A stretch of DNA of 64,000 nt from Sinorhizobium americanum (GTDB taxonomy: Bacteria > Pseudomonadota > Alphaproteobacteria > Rhizobiales > Rhizobiaceae), in assembly GCF_001651855.1 (NCBI RefSeq), contig NZ_LNQC01000074.1:44382-108381 (forward strand). The letters run 5' to 3'. Each line of letters opens with the position of its first letter. The stretch's first letter is position 1. Both the position numbers and the translations under genes were made by a program. Below, piece after piece: positions 45,620 to 53,925 of this stretch. The notes beneath the pieces are model-generated. The model saw only the letters and a program-made list of their open reading frames with translations, made no database searches and was not told where the DNA came from.

Positions 45620-46234
45620 TCACGCGGCGGGCTGGAACAGCAGCCGCACGAAACTGCGGAAGACAAGGAGCTGGTCGGGCAGGCTTTGCGGCTCCTTCAA
45701 TGCTTTTGAAAGCACGATGCCGCCCTCGAGGACGGTCGAAACCATGTCGGCGAGCTGATCCGCATCCAGCGCCTCCCGCGGCCGATAGACCTGCATGATG
45801 TCCCGGAACATGGCGGCGAAGCGCCGGCGCCACATCAGCGCCGCCTGGCGGTTCATCTCCTGGATCTCCCGGTCGAAGGCACGCTCCTGGGTGCACATGG
45901 TGGCAACCAGGCAGCCCGGATGACCGTTCGGCAGATCGGAGAGCAATTCTGCAAGCAGCTTCAGTCCGATCAGGAACGCCTGCAGCGGGTCATCCGCCAG
46001 TTCCCGCGCCCGGCCGAAAATCTCGTCATAGATCCGCTCGTCATTCTCGATGTAGCGCTCGAGCAGTGCCTTGGCGAGCTCGTTCTTGTCGCGAAAATGA
46101 TAGAAGAACCCGCTCTTGGTTATGCCGGTCTCGACGATCAGTTCGTCGATCGACGTGCCACCGAAACCCTTTGCCAGCACTGCGGCTTCGGCAGCATCCA
46201 GGATCTTGGCACGCGTCTCCTCGCCCTTTCGCAT
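45620..46234 (-). CDS. TetR family transcriptional regulator
   Basis: A 204-residue regulator. The HTH domain (about 5-55) reads ILDAAEAAVLAKGFGGTSIDELIVETGITKSGFFYHFRDKNELA. The ligand-binding C-terminal half includes a cysteine-containing GCLVATMCTQERAFD. The start at 46234 has CAGGAG ahead of it. The 213 bases to the divergent homocysteine methyltransferase-type gene include palindromic sequence, so that gene is a candidate target. Converges with the DUF1697 gene (14 bases between stops). Confidence 0.88.
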   Translation of the reverse strand: MRKGEETRAKILDAAEAAVLAKGFGGTSIDELIVETGITKSGFFYHFRDKNELAKALLERYIENDERIYDEIFGRARELADDPLQAFLIGLKLLAELLSDLPNGHPGCLVATMCTQERAFDREIQEMNRQAALMWRRRFAAMFRDIMQVYRPREALDADQLADMVSTVLEGGIVLSKALKEPQSLPDQLLVFRSFVRLLFQPAA

Positions 46235-46447
46235 GGTGCACTCCTGTACCGCCGGTAAAGTTTTCTCTCTGGAAAGGACGGCGAGCCATTCGCCTGTCGC
46301 CTCGAATCTTACGGCAAGTTCCTGATGTAACATCGCTATGCGGCTTAGTGGGTCATAGTGTACCGCAAGCCGGCTAGTTTAGCAGATGATAAAACGGCAG
46401 AAATTCCTCAGAGGTCGCGCCGGAGCGGCCGCAAAAGGGAGGGACCG

Positions 46448-47416
46448 ATGCAATACGAAATCGCCAAGTATCGACATGACCTGCCGCTTTTACGGGGTGG
46501 CACCTTCCTCAGCGACGGCGGCATGGAGACGGCGCTGATCTTTCATGAAGGAGCCGATCTGCCGCTTTTCGCTTCTTTCGTCCTGCTGTCGACCCCGGAG
46601 GGCCGCCGGCAGTTGTTGCGTTATTACACGCGCTATCTCGAGATTGCGCGGCTGCATGACACCGGTTTCGTGCTCGACACGGCTACCTGGCGCGCCAACG
46701 CCGACTGGGGCGAGAAACTTGGCTACGACGCCGAGGCGCTCAGACAGGTCAACGCGGACGCCGCCCACCTGCTCACCGAACTGCGCGCGCAGTACGAGCG
46801 GCCCCAGGTGCCGATCGTTTTCAACGGCGTTATCGGCCCCCGCGGAGACGGCTACAAGGCCGGCCTGATGAATGCGAAGGAAGCTGAGGAATATCACAGC
46901 GCTCAGGTTGCGGCCTTCGCTGACAGCGAAGCGGACATGGTGTCGGCGGTGACCATGACGAATGTCGACGAGGCGACCGGCGTCGCAAGAGCGGCCAGGA
47001 AACACGGTATGCCCTGCGCCATCTCGTTCACCGTCGAGACGAACGGCCGGCTGGTGACGGGTGTTTCGCTGCAGGAAGCGATCGAAACGGTCGATGCGGA
47101 GACGGAAGGCTATCCGCACTACTACATGGTCAATTGCGCCCATCCGAGCCATTTCGAAAGCAGCCTCGATCAGCGCCAGGCGTGGGTGCGGCGGATTGGC
47201 GGCATTCGCGCCAACGCCTCGACGAAGAGCCATGCGGAACTCGACGAGAGCGAGACCCTGGACATAGGCGACATCGGAGATCTCGCCCGGCGCTATCGCT
47301 CGCTCACCGGCCGCATGCCGCATTTGCGCGTGCTGGGCGGCTGCTGCGGCACCGACCACCGCCATATCGCGGCGATCTGCGAGGCCTGCCTGCCGGCGAC
47401 GGCACTGAGTGCTTGA
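46448..47416 (+). CDS. Homocysteine S-methyltransferase family protein
   Basis: A 322-residue zinc methyltransferase. FLSDGGMETALIFHEGADLP is the usual N-terminal part; zinc-binding cysteines are expected from NCAHPSHF (about 232) and the C-terminal GGCCGTDHRHIAAIC (about 299-301). In this family a methyl group passes from S-methylmethionine, betaine-type donors or a corrinoid to homocysteine; the donor is not evident. The start has GGGAGGG right before the ATG. The TetR regulator is divergent and may control it. Confidence 0.87.
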   Translation: MQYEIAKYRHDLPLLRGGTFLSDGGMETALIFHEGADLPLFASFVLLSTPEGRRQLLRYYTRYLEIARLHDTGFVLDTATWRANADWGEKLGYDAEALRQVNADAAHLLTELRAQYERPQVPIVFNGVIGPRGDGYKAGLMNAKEAEEYHSAQVAAFADSEADMVSAVTMTNVDEATGVARAARKHGMPCAISFTVETNGRLVTGVSLQEAIETVDAETEGYPHYYMVNCAHPSHFESSLDQRQAWVRRIGGIRANASTKSHAELDESETLDIGDIGDLARRYRSLTGRMPHLRVLGGCCGTDHRHIAAICEACLPATALSA

Positions 47417-47554
47417 CCACCGGAAGCGCTCCTCCCATTGTCAGCAAGGCGGGAGGAGCTCCCAGTATCCCGACGCTCGCGAAAAACGGATCGCTCGTGT
47501 AGACTTGTCGGGAAAGGGCGGCCGGTATTTCCTGGGCAACGCCGCTAAAGTGTG

Positions 47555-49060
47555 ATGAATTCCATACCGCCGCAACCGGGCTCGGCGACAGCCCCGTTTC
47601 CCTTCGACAACAGCTATGCGCGACTGCCGTTGAATTTCCACGCCCGGGTCGAGCCGGCACCCGTGGCCGAGCCTTGGCTGATCAAGTTCAACCGGCCGCT
47701 CGCGGAAGAGTTGCGCCTGGATATCGAAGCGCTCGAGCGCGATGGCGCGGCAATCTTCTCGGGCAACACGGTCCCGGCGGGCGCGGAGCCGCTCGCCATG
47801 GCCTATGCCGGCCACCAGTTCGGTACCTTCGTCCCGCAACTCGGCGACGGCCGTGCCATCCTGCTCGGCGAAGTCGTCGACCGCGATGGAAAGCGCCGCG
47901 ACATCCAGCTCAAGGGATCCGGCCAGACACCCTATTCTCGCCGCGGCGACGGCCGGGCAGCGCTCGGGCCGGTGCTGCGCGAATATATCGTCAGCGAGGC
48001 GATGCATGCGCTTGGGGTGCCGACCACCCGCGCGCTTGCCGCAACGGTGACCGGCCAGCCGGTCTATCGCGAGCAGATCCTGCCGGGCGCCGTCTTTACG
48101 CGGGTAGCGGCCAGCCATATCCGCGTCGGCACGTTCCAGTTCTTCGCGGCACGCGGCGACATGGAGTCGGTCAAGGCGCTGGCCGACTACGCGATCGACC
48201 GCCACTATCCGGAACTGAAGGCAGACGAGAACCCCTATCTCGGTCTCCTCAAGGCCGTGGCGGCGCGACAGGCAGCTTTGATCGCGCGCTGGCTGCATAT
48301 CGGCTTCATTCACGGCGTGATGAACACCGACAACATGACGATTTCCGGTGAAACGATCGACTTCGGTCCCTGCGCCTTCATGGATGCCTACGATCCGAAA
48401 AAGGTCTTCAGTTCGATCGACCAGTTCGGCCGCTACGCCTATGCCAACCAGCCGGCAATCGGCCAGTGGAATCTCGCCCGGCTCGCCGAAACACTCGTGA
48501 CGCTCTTCGATCCGACGGCCGACGTGGCGGTGAACCTCGCCAATGACGCCCTCGGCGAGTATGGCGCTATCTTCCAGAACCATTGGCTTGACGGCATGCG
48601 CCGCAAGCTCGGGCTTTCGACGGCGGAGGACGGCGACCTGGAACTGGTGCAGGCCTTGTTGGCGCTGATGCATAAGGGAGGCGCGGATTTCACCCTCACC
48701 TTCAGAAGGCTGGCTGCGTCGGCGGAAGACGCGGGCGCCGATGCCGAGCTTGCCAAACTCTTCCAGACGCCGGAGTCGTTGTCGCCGTGGCTTGCGGACT
48801 GGCGCCGCCGTCTCGAACGTGAGGCCCGCCGGCCGGTCGAAAGAGCGGCAGCGATGCGCGCCGTCAATCCGGCCTTCATTCCGCGCAACCACCGCATCGA
48901 GCAGGCGATCGAAGCGGCGACCGAGAACGCAGATTTCTCGCTTTTCGAGGCGCTTCTCGAGGTGACCTCCAAACCTTACGAGGACCAGCCGGGACATGCC
49001 GCCTTTGCCGAGCCGCCGCAACCTGGCGAAGAAGTGCTGCAAACCTTCTGCGGCACCTGA
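47555..49060 (+). CDS. selO: Protein adenylyltransferase SelO (YdiU/UPF0061)
   Basis: A 501-residue pseudokinase-fold enzyme that transfers AMP to Ser, Thr or Tyr of proteins and is linked to redox control. Family motifs: GHQFGTFVPQLGDGRAILLGE (about 88-108), the Lys/Arg segment LKGSGQTPYSRRGDGRAALGPVLREY, and the metal-binding loop GVMNTDNMTISGETIDFGPCAFMD. It ends with FCGT, a Cys where the selenoprotein forms carry selenocysteine. The start is GTG 47552 or ATG 47555. No close partner on the same strand. Confidence 0.93.
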   Translation: MNSIPPQPGSATAPFPFDNSYARLPLNFHARVEPAPVAEPWLIKFNRPLAEELRLDIEALERDGAAIFSGNTVPAGAEPLAMAYAGHQFGTFVPQLGDGRAILLGEVVDRDGKRRDIQLKGSGQTPYSRRGDGRAALGPVLREYIVSEAMHALGVPTTRALAATVTGQPVYREQILPGAVFTRVAASHIRVGTFQFFAARGDMESVKALADYAIDRHYPELKADENPYLGLLKAVAARQAALIARWLHIGFIHGVMNTDNMTISGETIDFGPCAFMDAYDPKKVFSSIDQFGRYAYANQPAIGQWNLARLAETLVTLFDPTADVAVNLANDALGEYGAIFQNHWLDGMRRKLGLSTAEDGDLELVQALLALMHKGGADFTLTFRRLAASAEDAGADAELAKLFQTPESLSPWLADWRRRLEREARRPVERAAAMRAVNPAFIPRNHRIEQAIEAATENADFSLFEALLEVTSKPYEDQPGHAAFAEPPQPGEEVLQTFCGT

Positions 49061-49359
49061 CAAACCGCAGCTCCGCCTCGGCCACCGCGGCTCGATGGTC
49101 CGCCAATTCGAAATATTCCCAGTGAATCAACGTCCTGCCGCAATGTCTTGCGCATCCAAAAGGTGATTGCGCAGAAGGGCGGCGCCATTGAAAGGCACCT
49201 GCGTCGCGTTACCTTCGCAATCGACGTTGTGGATGATGCGCACAATTTGCGAGGGAGAATTGCCGCGGAATCCGCACTCATTCTTCGTCTGTCGTTCTGT
49301 GCGGCCCGGCCGGGCCGAAGGTGCCGCCGCATCGTTCTTCAATTCGGGAGTTCGAATTC
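49061..49359. other. Intergenic region selO-gcd
   Basis: 299 bases, probably with the gcd promoter. No family sequence in any frame. A GGCCCGGCCGGGCC palindrome lies near 49304-49317. Confidence 0.4.
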
Positions 49360-51696
49360 ATGCCCATTGTCCTGACCGCCCTTCTCTTCGCACTGATCGG
49401 TCTGGTGCTCGGTGCGGGGGGGACGAGGCTCGTCCTGCTTGGCGGCAGTCCCTATTACCTCATCACCGGCCTGGCGTTCCTGCTCACCGCGTTGCTGCTC
49501 TACCGCAAGAGCGCGGCGGCGATCTGGGTCTATACGCTGATGGTCCTCGGCTCGCTTGCCTGGGCCGTTTGGGAGGTCGGGTTCGACTGGTGGCAGCTCG
49601 GACCGCGCGGCGGCGTGATCATCCTGCTGGGCTTTTGGCTGCTTGCCCCGTGGATCCGCCGGCCGCTCGGTTTCATCAGCCCGTCGGGCGAACGCTACAG
49701 CGCAGCCGCCTGGCCACTTGCGCTCGCCAGCCTCGTCGCGATCGGCGTCGCGCTCTATTCTATGACGCAGGACGTCCATGATATTCGCGGCGACCTGCCG
49801 GCTGACGTCGTCGCGGCCAACCCCAATCTCGGCGGCAATGTGCCGGCCGGCGAGTGGCATCACTACGGCCGCACGCTATTCGGCCAGCGCTATTCGCCAC
49901 TCGCCCAAATTCACCGGGAGAACGTCGCTACGCTGAAGATCGCATGGCAGTACCAGACAGGAGACGTCAAGCTGCCGGAGGATATCGGCGAAACGACCTA
50001 TCAGGTGACGCCCCTGAAGGTGAATGACACACTCTATCTCTGCACGCCGCACAATTGGGCGATCGCGCTCGATGCTGCGACCGGCCGGCAGAAATGGAAA
50101 TATGATTCGAACTCCGGGCTGAACCCGGACCGCCAGCACCAGACCTGCCGCGGCGTCACCTATTGGGCCGATCCGGCGGCGGCCGCCGGCAGCGCCTGTG
50201 CCGAGCGCATCTACCTGCCGACCTCGGACGCCCGCCTGATCGCGCTCGATGCCGCGAACGGCACGGTCTGCACCGGCTTTGCCGACCAGGGCGTTCTGCA
50301 CCTCGAACAGGGCATGCGGTACAATCCCGCCGGCTATTACTATTCCACATCGCCACCGGTCGCCGTCGCCGGCAAACTCATCGTCGGCGGCGCCGTCAAC
50401 GACAATTATTCAACCCAGGAACAATCCGGCGTCATCCGCGCCTTCGACATCAAGACCGGGGCGCTCATCTGGAACTGGGACAGCGGCAACCCCGATCAGA
50501 CGGCGCCGCTGCCGCCCGGCCAGTTCTACACCACCAATTCGCCGAACAGTTGGTCGGTCTCCTCCGTCGACGAGGCCCTCGGGCTGATCTATGTCCCGCT
50601 CGGCAACCAGGTGCCCGATCAGCTCGGCATGGGGCGAAGCGAGCATGTGGAGAAATATTCCTCCTCGATCGTCGCGCTCGACATCAACACGGGCGCGCTG
50701 CGCTGGTTCAGGCAGACGGTGCATCACGATCTCTGGGACATGGACGTGCCGGCGCAACCGGCCCTCATCGACATCACCAGGGAAGACGGAAGCGTCGTGC
50801 CGGCGCTCGTCGGCCCGACCAAGCAGGGCGATGTCTATGTCCTCGACCGCCGCAGCGGAGAACCGATCATTCCGGTCGAAGAAGTGCCCGCCCCCGGCGG
50901 CGCCATCGCTGAGGACTTCACCGCTCCGACCCAGCCGGTCTCCGGCCTCACCTTCATGCCGCCGCCGCTTCAGGAGCGCGACATGTGGGGAATTACCATG
51001 TTCGACCAGCTCGCCTGCCGGATCGAGTTCCTCTCGTTGAAATATGAGGGCCGCTACACGCCTCCCTCGCTCGAGGGAACGCTCGTCTATCCGGGCAATT
51101 TCGGCACCTTCAACTGGGGCTCGGTCGCGGTCGATCCGGAGCGCCAGGTGATGTTCGGAATGCCAACCTATCTCGCCTTCACCTCGCGGCTTGTCCCGCG
51201 CGAGGAAATCCCGCCAAAGGGCGAAGGCGAAAAGGGCAGCGAGCAAGGGCTGAACCGCAACGAGGGAGCGCCCTACGGCGTCTACATGGGTCCGTTTCTC
51301 GGCCCCTTGCGGATTCCCTGCCAGGCGCCGCCCTGGGGCTATGTCGCCGGTGCCGATCTCAGGACCGGCAAGATCGCCTACAAGCACAAGAACGGCACTG
51401 TCTATGACATGACGCCGCTGCCGCTTCCCTTGAGGCTCGGCGTGCCGGGTATCGGCGGACCGATCATCACCAAGGGCGGCGTCGCCTTTCTCGGCGCTAC
51501 GGTCGACAACTTCCTGAGGGCCTATGACGTGACGACGGGCGACCAGCTCTGGCAGGCGCGGCTGCCGGCCGGCGGCCAGGCGACACCGATGACCTATATG
51601 GTCGGCGAAAAGCAGTATCTGCTGATGGTCGCGGGCGGGCACGGCTCGGTCGGGACCAAGCCGGGCGATTATGTGATCGCCTATACGCTGCCCTGA
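49360..51696 (+). CDS. gcd: Membrane-bound PQQ-dependent glucose dehydrogenase
   Basis: A 778-residue quinoprotein. Five N-terminal transmembrane helices (about 1-145) anchor it; a periplasmic eight-blade propeller with PQQ sites follows. Recognisable segments include EWHHYGRTLFGQRYSPLAQI, LDAATGRQKWKYD, VHHDLWDMDVPAQP and GGPIITKGGVAFLGATVDNF. It oxidises glucose to gluconolactone outside the cell membrane, passing electrons to ubiquinone; acidification solubilises phosphate. The start at 49360 has GGGAG nine bases upstream; 778 residues agrees with the S. meliloti protein as I remember it. PQQ synthesis genes are not in the window. Confidence 0.95.
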   Translation: MPIVLTALLFALIGLVLGAGGTRLVLLGGSPYYLITGLAFLLTALLLYRKSAAAIWVYTLMVLGSLAWAVWEVGFDWWQLGPRGGVIILLGFWLLAPWIRRPLGFISPSGERYSAAAWPLALASLVAIGVALYSMTQDVHDIRGDLPADVVAANPNLGGNVPAGEWHHYGRTLFGQRYSPLAQIHRENVATLKIAWQYQTGDVKLPEDIGETTYQVTPLKVNDTLYLCTPHNWAIALDAATGRQKWKYDSNSGLNPDRQHQTCRGVTYWADPAAAAGSACAERIYLPTSDARLIALDAANGTVCTGFADQGVLHLEQGMRYNPAGYYYSTSPPVAVAGKLIVGGAVNDNYSTQEQSGVIRAFDIKTGALIWNWDSGNPDQTAPLPPGQFYTTNSPNSWSVSSVDEALGLIYVPLGNQVPDQLGMGRSEHVEKYSSSIVALDINTGALRWFRQTVHHDLWDMDVPAQPALIDITREDGSVVPALVGPTKQGDVYVLDRRSGEPIIPVEEVPAPGGAIAEDFTAPTQPVSGLTFMPPPLQERDMWGITMFDQLACRIEFLSLKYEGRYTPPSLEGTLVYPGNFGTFNWGSVAVDPERQVMFGMPTYLAFTSRLVPREEIPPKGEGEKGSEQGLNRNEGAPYGVYMGPFLGPLRIPCQAPPWGYVAGADLRTGKIAYKHKNGTVYDMTPLPLPLRLGVPGIGGPIITKGGVAFLGATVDNFLRAYDVTTGDQLWQARLPAGGQATPMTYMVGEKQYLLMVAGGHGSVGTKPGDYVIAYTLP

Positions 51697-51726
51697 TGGC
51701 CATCGGCGGCGCGCCTGCTGAAGCGC

Positions 51727-52617
51727 TCAGACCATGCCGGCGACAATTTTTCCGACTTCGGCGAACACCGGATTTAGCTCTGCCGGCTCCACCTTCGCTT
51801 CGCCGGTATAGACGGTGATGAGGATCGGGCCGCGCCCCTTCGGCACCGCAAAGCCGATATCGGAGACTGCGCCGGTCGAACTCGTGCCGGTCTTGTCACC
51901 GATCTGCCACTCCTTCGGCAGGCCGGCACGAAGCCGCGCGTCGCCGGTCGTGTTGGCGACCATCCATTCGACGAGTTGTCGACGCGAGCTCTCCGCCAGA
52001 ACCGATCCGAAGGCAAGCTTTCCGATCGTCTCGAGCATCGCAACCGGCGTCGTTGTATCGCGCGGATCGCCGAATTTGGCTTCGTTGAGATCCGGTTCGG
52101 TTCGGTCGAGGCGCGTCGTCCGGTCGCCGATCGACCGCAGCCAGGAGGTCAGCCCAGCCGGGCCGCCGAAGCTTTCGAGCAGCAGGTTGGCGGCCGCATT
52201 ATCGCTGATGGTGACCGCGGCGTCGCAGAGTTCGGCGACCGTCATGCCATCGCCGCCAACATGCTTTTCGGCGACCGGCGAATGAGGCAGCAGGACATCC
52301 TTGCCGAAGGTGATCCGCCGGTCGAGTTTTTCTTCGCCCCGATCGACGCGCGCGAGCACGCACGCGGCGGCGAGCGCCTTGAAGGTCGAGCACATGGCGA
52401 AGCGCTCGGTCTCACGGTGACCGAAGGAGATGTTGGTTTCCGTGTCGAGCACGGCCACGCCGAGGCGCCCGCCGGTCCGCTTTTCGAGCTCGGCGAGCAG
52501 TTTCGTCACATCGTCACCGGTCGCAGTGGCGGCACGCGCCGCACCGGCAAGTGCCAGTGCCGGATAAAGCATTGCGGTGCCGATCAGCATGTTGCGGCGA
52601 TTGATGAGCAGGGGAAT
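51727..52617 (-). CDS. Class A beta-lactamase, probable Tat substrate with ATT start
   Basis: Hydrolyses beta-lactams in the periplasm. Numbered from the ATG at 52590 (287 residues), the motifs are STFK (68-71), SDN (129-131), EPDLN with the general base (165-169) and KTG (233-235). The ATG start gives only a truncated signal peptide. Nine codons upstream lies ATT (52615-52617), with GGAGG placed six bases before it; translation from there adds IPLLINRRN ahead of MLIGTAMLYPALALAGAARA, which makes a twin-arginine signal (NRRNMLIG). I therefore place the start at 52617 (296 residues). The gene is divergent from the MerR gene. It is probably an intrinsic chromosomal enzyme. Confidence 0.85.
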   Translation of the reverse strand: MPLLINRRNMLIGTAMLYPALALAGAARAATATGDDVTKLLAELEKRTGGRLGVAVLDTETNISFGHRETERFAMCSTFKALAAACVLARVDRGEEKLDRRITFGKDVLLPHSPVAEKHVGGDGMTVAELCDAAVTISDNAAANLLLESFGGPAGLTSWLRSIGDRTTRLDRTEPDLNEAKFGDPRDTTTPVAMLETIGKLAFGSVLAESSRRQLVEWMVANTTGDARLRAGLPKEWQIGDKTGTSSTGAVSDIGFAVPKGRGPILITVYTGEAKVEPAELNPVFAEVGKIVAGMV

Positions 52618-52753
52618 GTCTTTCCTCCGTTTGGCGAGCGAGCAGCCGCTGAGGCTAAATTACTGATCTTGAATATTAATTTCCGTCAATGCGACGCTCT
52701 TACTCGCTAGGCAGGGAATGTGGCGGCCTTGTGCCCTGAGGGAGCGGTATCTA

Positions 52754-52772
52754 TATAGCTCCAGAGACTATA
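52754..52772. promoter_or_regulatory. MerR-type dyad upstream of the MerR gene
   Basis: TATAG and CTATA are exact complements with nine bases between them (CTCCAGAGA), 16 bases before the MerR start codon. MerR regulators bind such dyads inside long-spacer promoters. The next dyad half (CTATAG) extends it at the outer edges. It could drive the MerR gene and, on the other strand, the beta-lactamase. Confidence 0.5.
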
Positions 52773-52788
52773 GCTATGGAGCGCGCCT

Positions 52789-53202
52789 ATGTACTCGATC
52801 GGAGACCTTTCCCGGCGGACCGGCGTGAAAATTCCGACGATCCGCTATTACGAGCAAATGGGTCTCATCGCGGCGCCGGAACGTTCGGAGGGCAACCAGC
52901 GGCGTTACGAGAAACGCCAGTTCGAACGGCTTGCCTTCATCCGTCACGCGCGCGATCTAGGGCTTTCGATCGAAGCGATCCGGGAATTGCTGGCGCTCAG
53001 CGAACATTCGGAACGGCCCTGCGGCGAGGCGGACCGCATTGCCAGCGAACATCTCGCTTCGGTGCGGGAGAAGATCGCCCGCCTCACGAAGCTCGAGCAG
53101 GAACTGGAGCGGATCGTCGCCTGCCACGGCGATCACACGATCGGCGACTGCTATGTCATCCGGGCCCTTGCCGACCATTCGCTGTGCGACAGCGAGCACT
53201 GA
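52789..53202 (+). CDS. MerR family regulator, CadR/PbrR-like cysteine set
   Basis: A 137-residue regulator: N-terminal winged helix (YSIGDLSRRTGVKIPTIRYYEQMGLI), a dimerisation helix (about 80-108) and a metal-loop region. Cysteines at 78, 112, 121 and 133 match the C78/C112-113/C121-122 pattern of CadR/PbrR lead and cadmium sensors better than the CueR pair. No metal-export ATPase lies nearby, so either the partner is elsewhere or the regulator serves its neighbours. GGAG lies seven bases before the ATG. The leader-peptide transcript begins 60 bases after its stop. Confidence 0.85.
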   Translation: MYSIGDLSRRTGVKIPTIRYYEQMGLIAAPERSEGNQRRYEKRQFERLAFIRHARDLGLSIEAIRELLALSEHSERPCGEADRIASEHLASVREKIARLTKLEQELERIVACHGDHTIGDCYVIRALADHSLCDSEH

Positions 53203-53227
53203 GGCATGTTTGTACCAAGTATCCCCG

Positions 53228-53256
53228 TTGACAAATTCGCGGAAATGAACAATCTA
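53228..53256 (+). promoter_or_regulatory. Promoter of the leader peptide/GNAT transcript
   Basis: TTGACA (53228-53233), a 17-base spacer, and AATCTA (53251-53256) as the -10 element. The expected transcription start falls on or next to the A of the ATG at 53262, so the first reading frame would be leaderless. Confidence 0.6.
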
Positions 53257-53261
53257 CGCGC

Positions 53262-53312
53262 ATGATCAAGAACGCACCCATCTGCCGCGCGTATTTTTGG
53301 CTGTTCCGATAG
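53262..53312 (+). CDS. Putative attenuator leader peptide, 16 residues
   Basis: The frame encodes MIKNAPICRAYFWLFR and ends with TAG at 53310-53312. It has no Shine-Dalgarno sequence, but the predicted transcription start is at its ATG, as for the leaderless trpL frame of S. meliloti. Tyr, Phe and Trp codons are consecutive (53292-53300), followed by Leu-Phe-Arg. A ribosome halted there would leave the antiterminator arm at 53315 free; one that reaches the stop would cover it. It lies in front of a terminator and a GNAT gene. It is a prediction from sequence geometry. Confidence 0.6.
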   Translation: MIKNAPICRAYFWLFR

Positions 53313-53314
53313 GA

Positions 53315-53384
53315 GCGGCCTGCTGATCATTTTCAACAAGGCCGCCATCAGGCGGCTTTTGTTTTTCACGGCACCTGATGGCGG
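53315..53384 (+). promoter_or_regulatory. Predicted ribosome-mediated transcription attenuator
   Basis: Segment 1 GCGGCCT (53315-53321) is fully complementary to AGGCCGC (53339-53345). The overlapping GCCGCC (53341-53346) pairs with GGCGGC (53351-53356) over a four-base loop and is followed by TTTTGTTTTT (53357-53366), an intrinsic terminator. A third option pairs CCGCCATCAGG (53342-53352) with CCTGATGGCGG (53374-53384). Only one of these can form at a time. The region ends 20 bases before the GNAT start codon. Confidence 0.65.
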
Positions 53385-53404
53385 GAAACCCATAGGAGCC
53401 GAGA

Positions 53405-53908
53405 ATGCTGCAGACTGCCACCCCCTCCCTTCATCCTACTCCGTCGGTCCGCGCTCCGATGGTGACGATCCGCTGCGCCAAGTTGCGCGACCTCGCCGAA
53501 CTGCGTGAGATGATCGCGGAGCTTTCCGCCCATCACGGCGATGCGGCCCCGCTTACCTCGGAGCAGCTCGAACGCGACCTCTTCGGCCGCACCCCCTGGA
53601 TCACCGCCCTTGTCGCCGAGGCCGGCGGCCAGTTGATCGGCTACGCAATTCTCGTTCCCCAATACCGGGCAGCCGAAGGCGCGCGTGGCATGGAGCTGCA
53701 TCACCTCTTCGTGCGCCCCGGCCATCGCGGCACAGGCATCGGCCGCCATCTCGTCGCCAAGGCGCGGGAACAGGCGAAGATGGCCGGCTGCGATTACCTT
53801 GCCGTCAGCGCTGCAACCGGCAATTTCCAGGCGCATCGTTTCTACGAGTCGGAGCGCTTCGTGCCGCGGCCGGTGACAGGCATGCGCTATATGCAGAAGC
53901 TGGGCTGA
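53405..53908 (+). CDS. GNAT family N-acetyltransferase
   Basis: A 167-residue acetyltransferase of the GNAT fold. VTIRCAKLRDLAELREMIAEL begins the fold; the acetyl-CoA loop is HHLFVRPGHRGTGIGRHLVAKA (about 99-120), followed by LAVSAATGNFQAHRFYESERFVPRP. It resembles diamine/amino-acid-type acetyltransferases (ELSAHHGD near the N-terminus), but the substrate cannot be told. AGGAG lies before the ATG. Expression is probably controlled by the upstream leader peptide and terminator; a MerR gene lies further upstream on the same strand. Confidence 0.88.
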   Translation: MLQTATPSLHPTPSVRAPMVTIRCAKLRDLAELREMIAELSAHHGDAAPLTSEQLERDLFGRTPWITALVAEAGGQLIGYAILVPQYRAAEGARGMELHHLFVRPGHRGTGIGRHLVAKAREQAKMAGCDYLAVSAATGNFQAHRFYESERFVPRPVTGMRYMQKLG

Positions 53909-53925
53909 GCGGAGGAGGCGATAGC

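Noticed and set aside
47441..49063. 540-codon open frame on the minus strand across selO
   Set aside because: Antisense of a well-supported SelO gene; no ribosome site and no domain.
49127..49342. 71-codon minus-strand frame in the selO-gcd spacer
   Set aside because: It has a few ordinary-looking stretches but no ribosome site, family or conserved neighbour relation; too weak to report as a gene or remnant.
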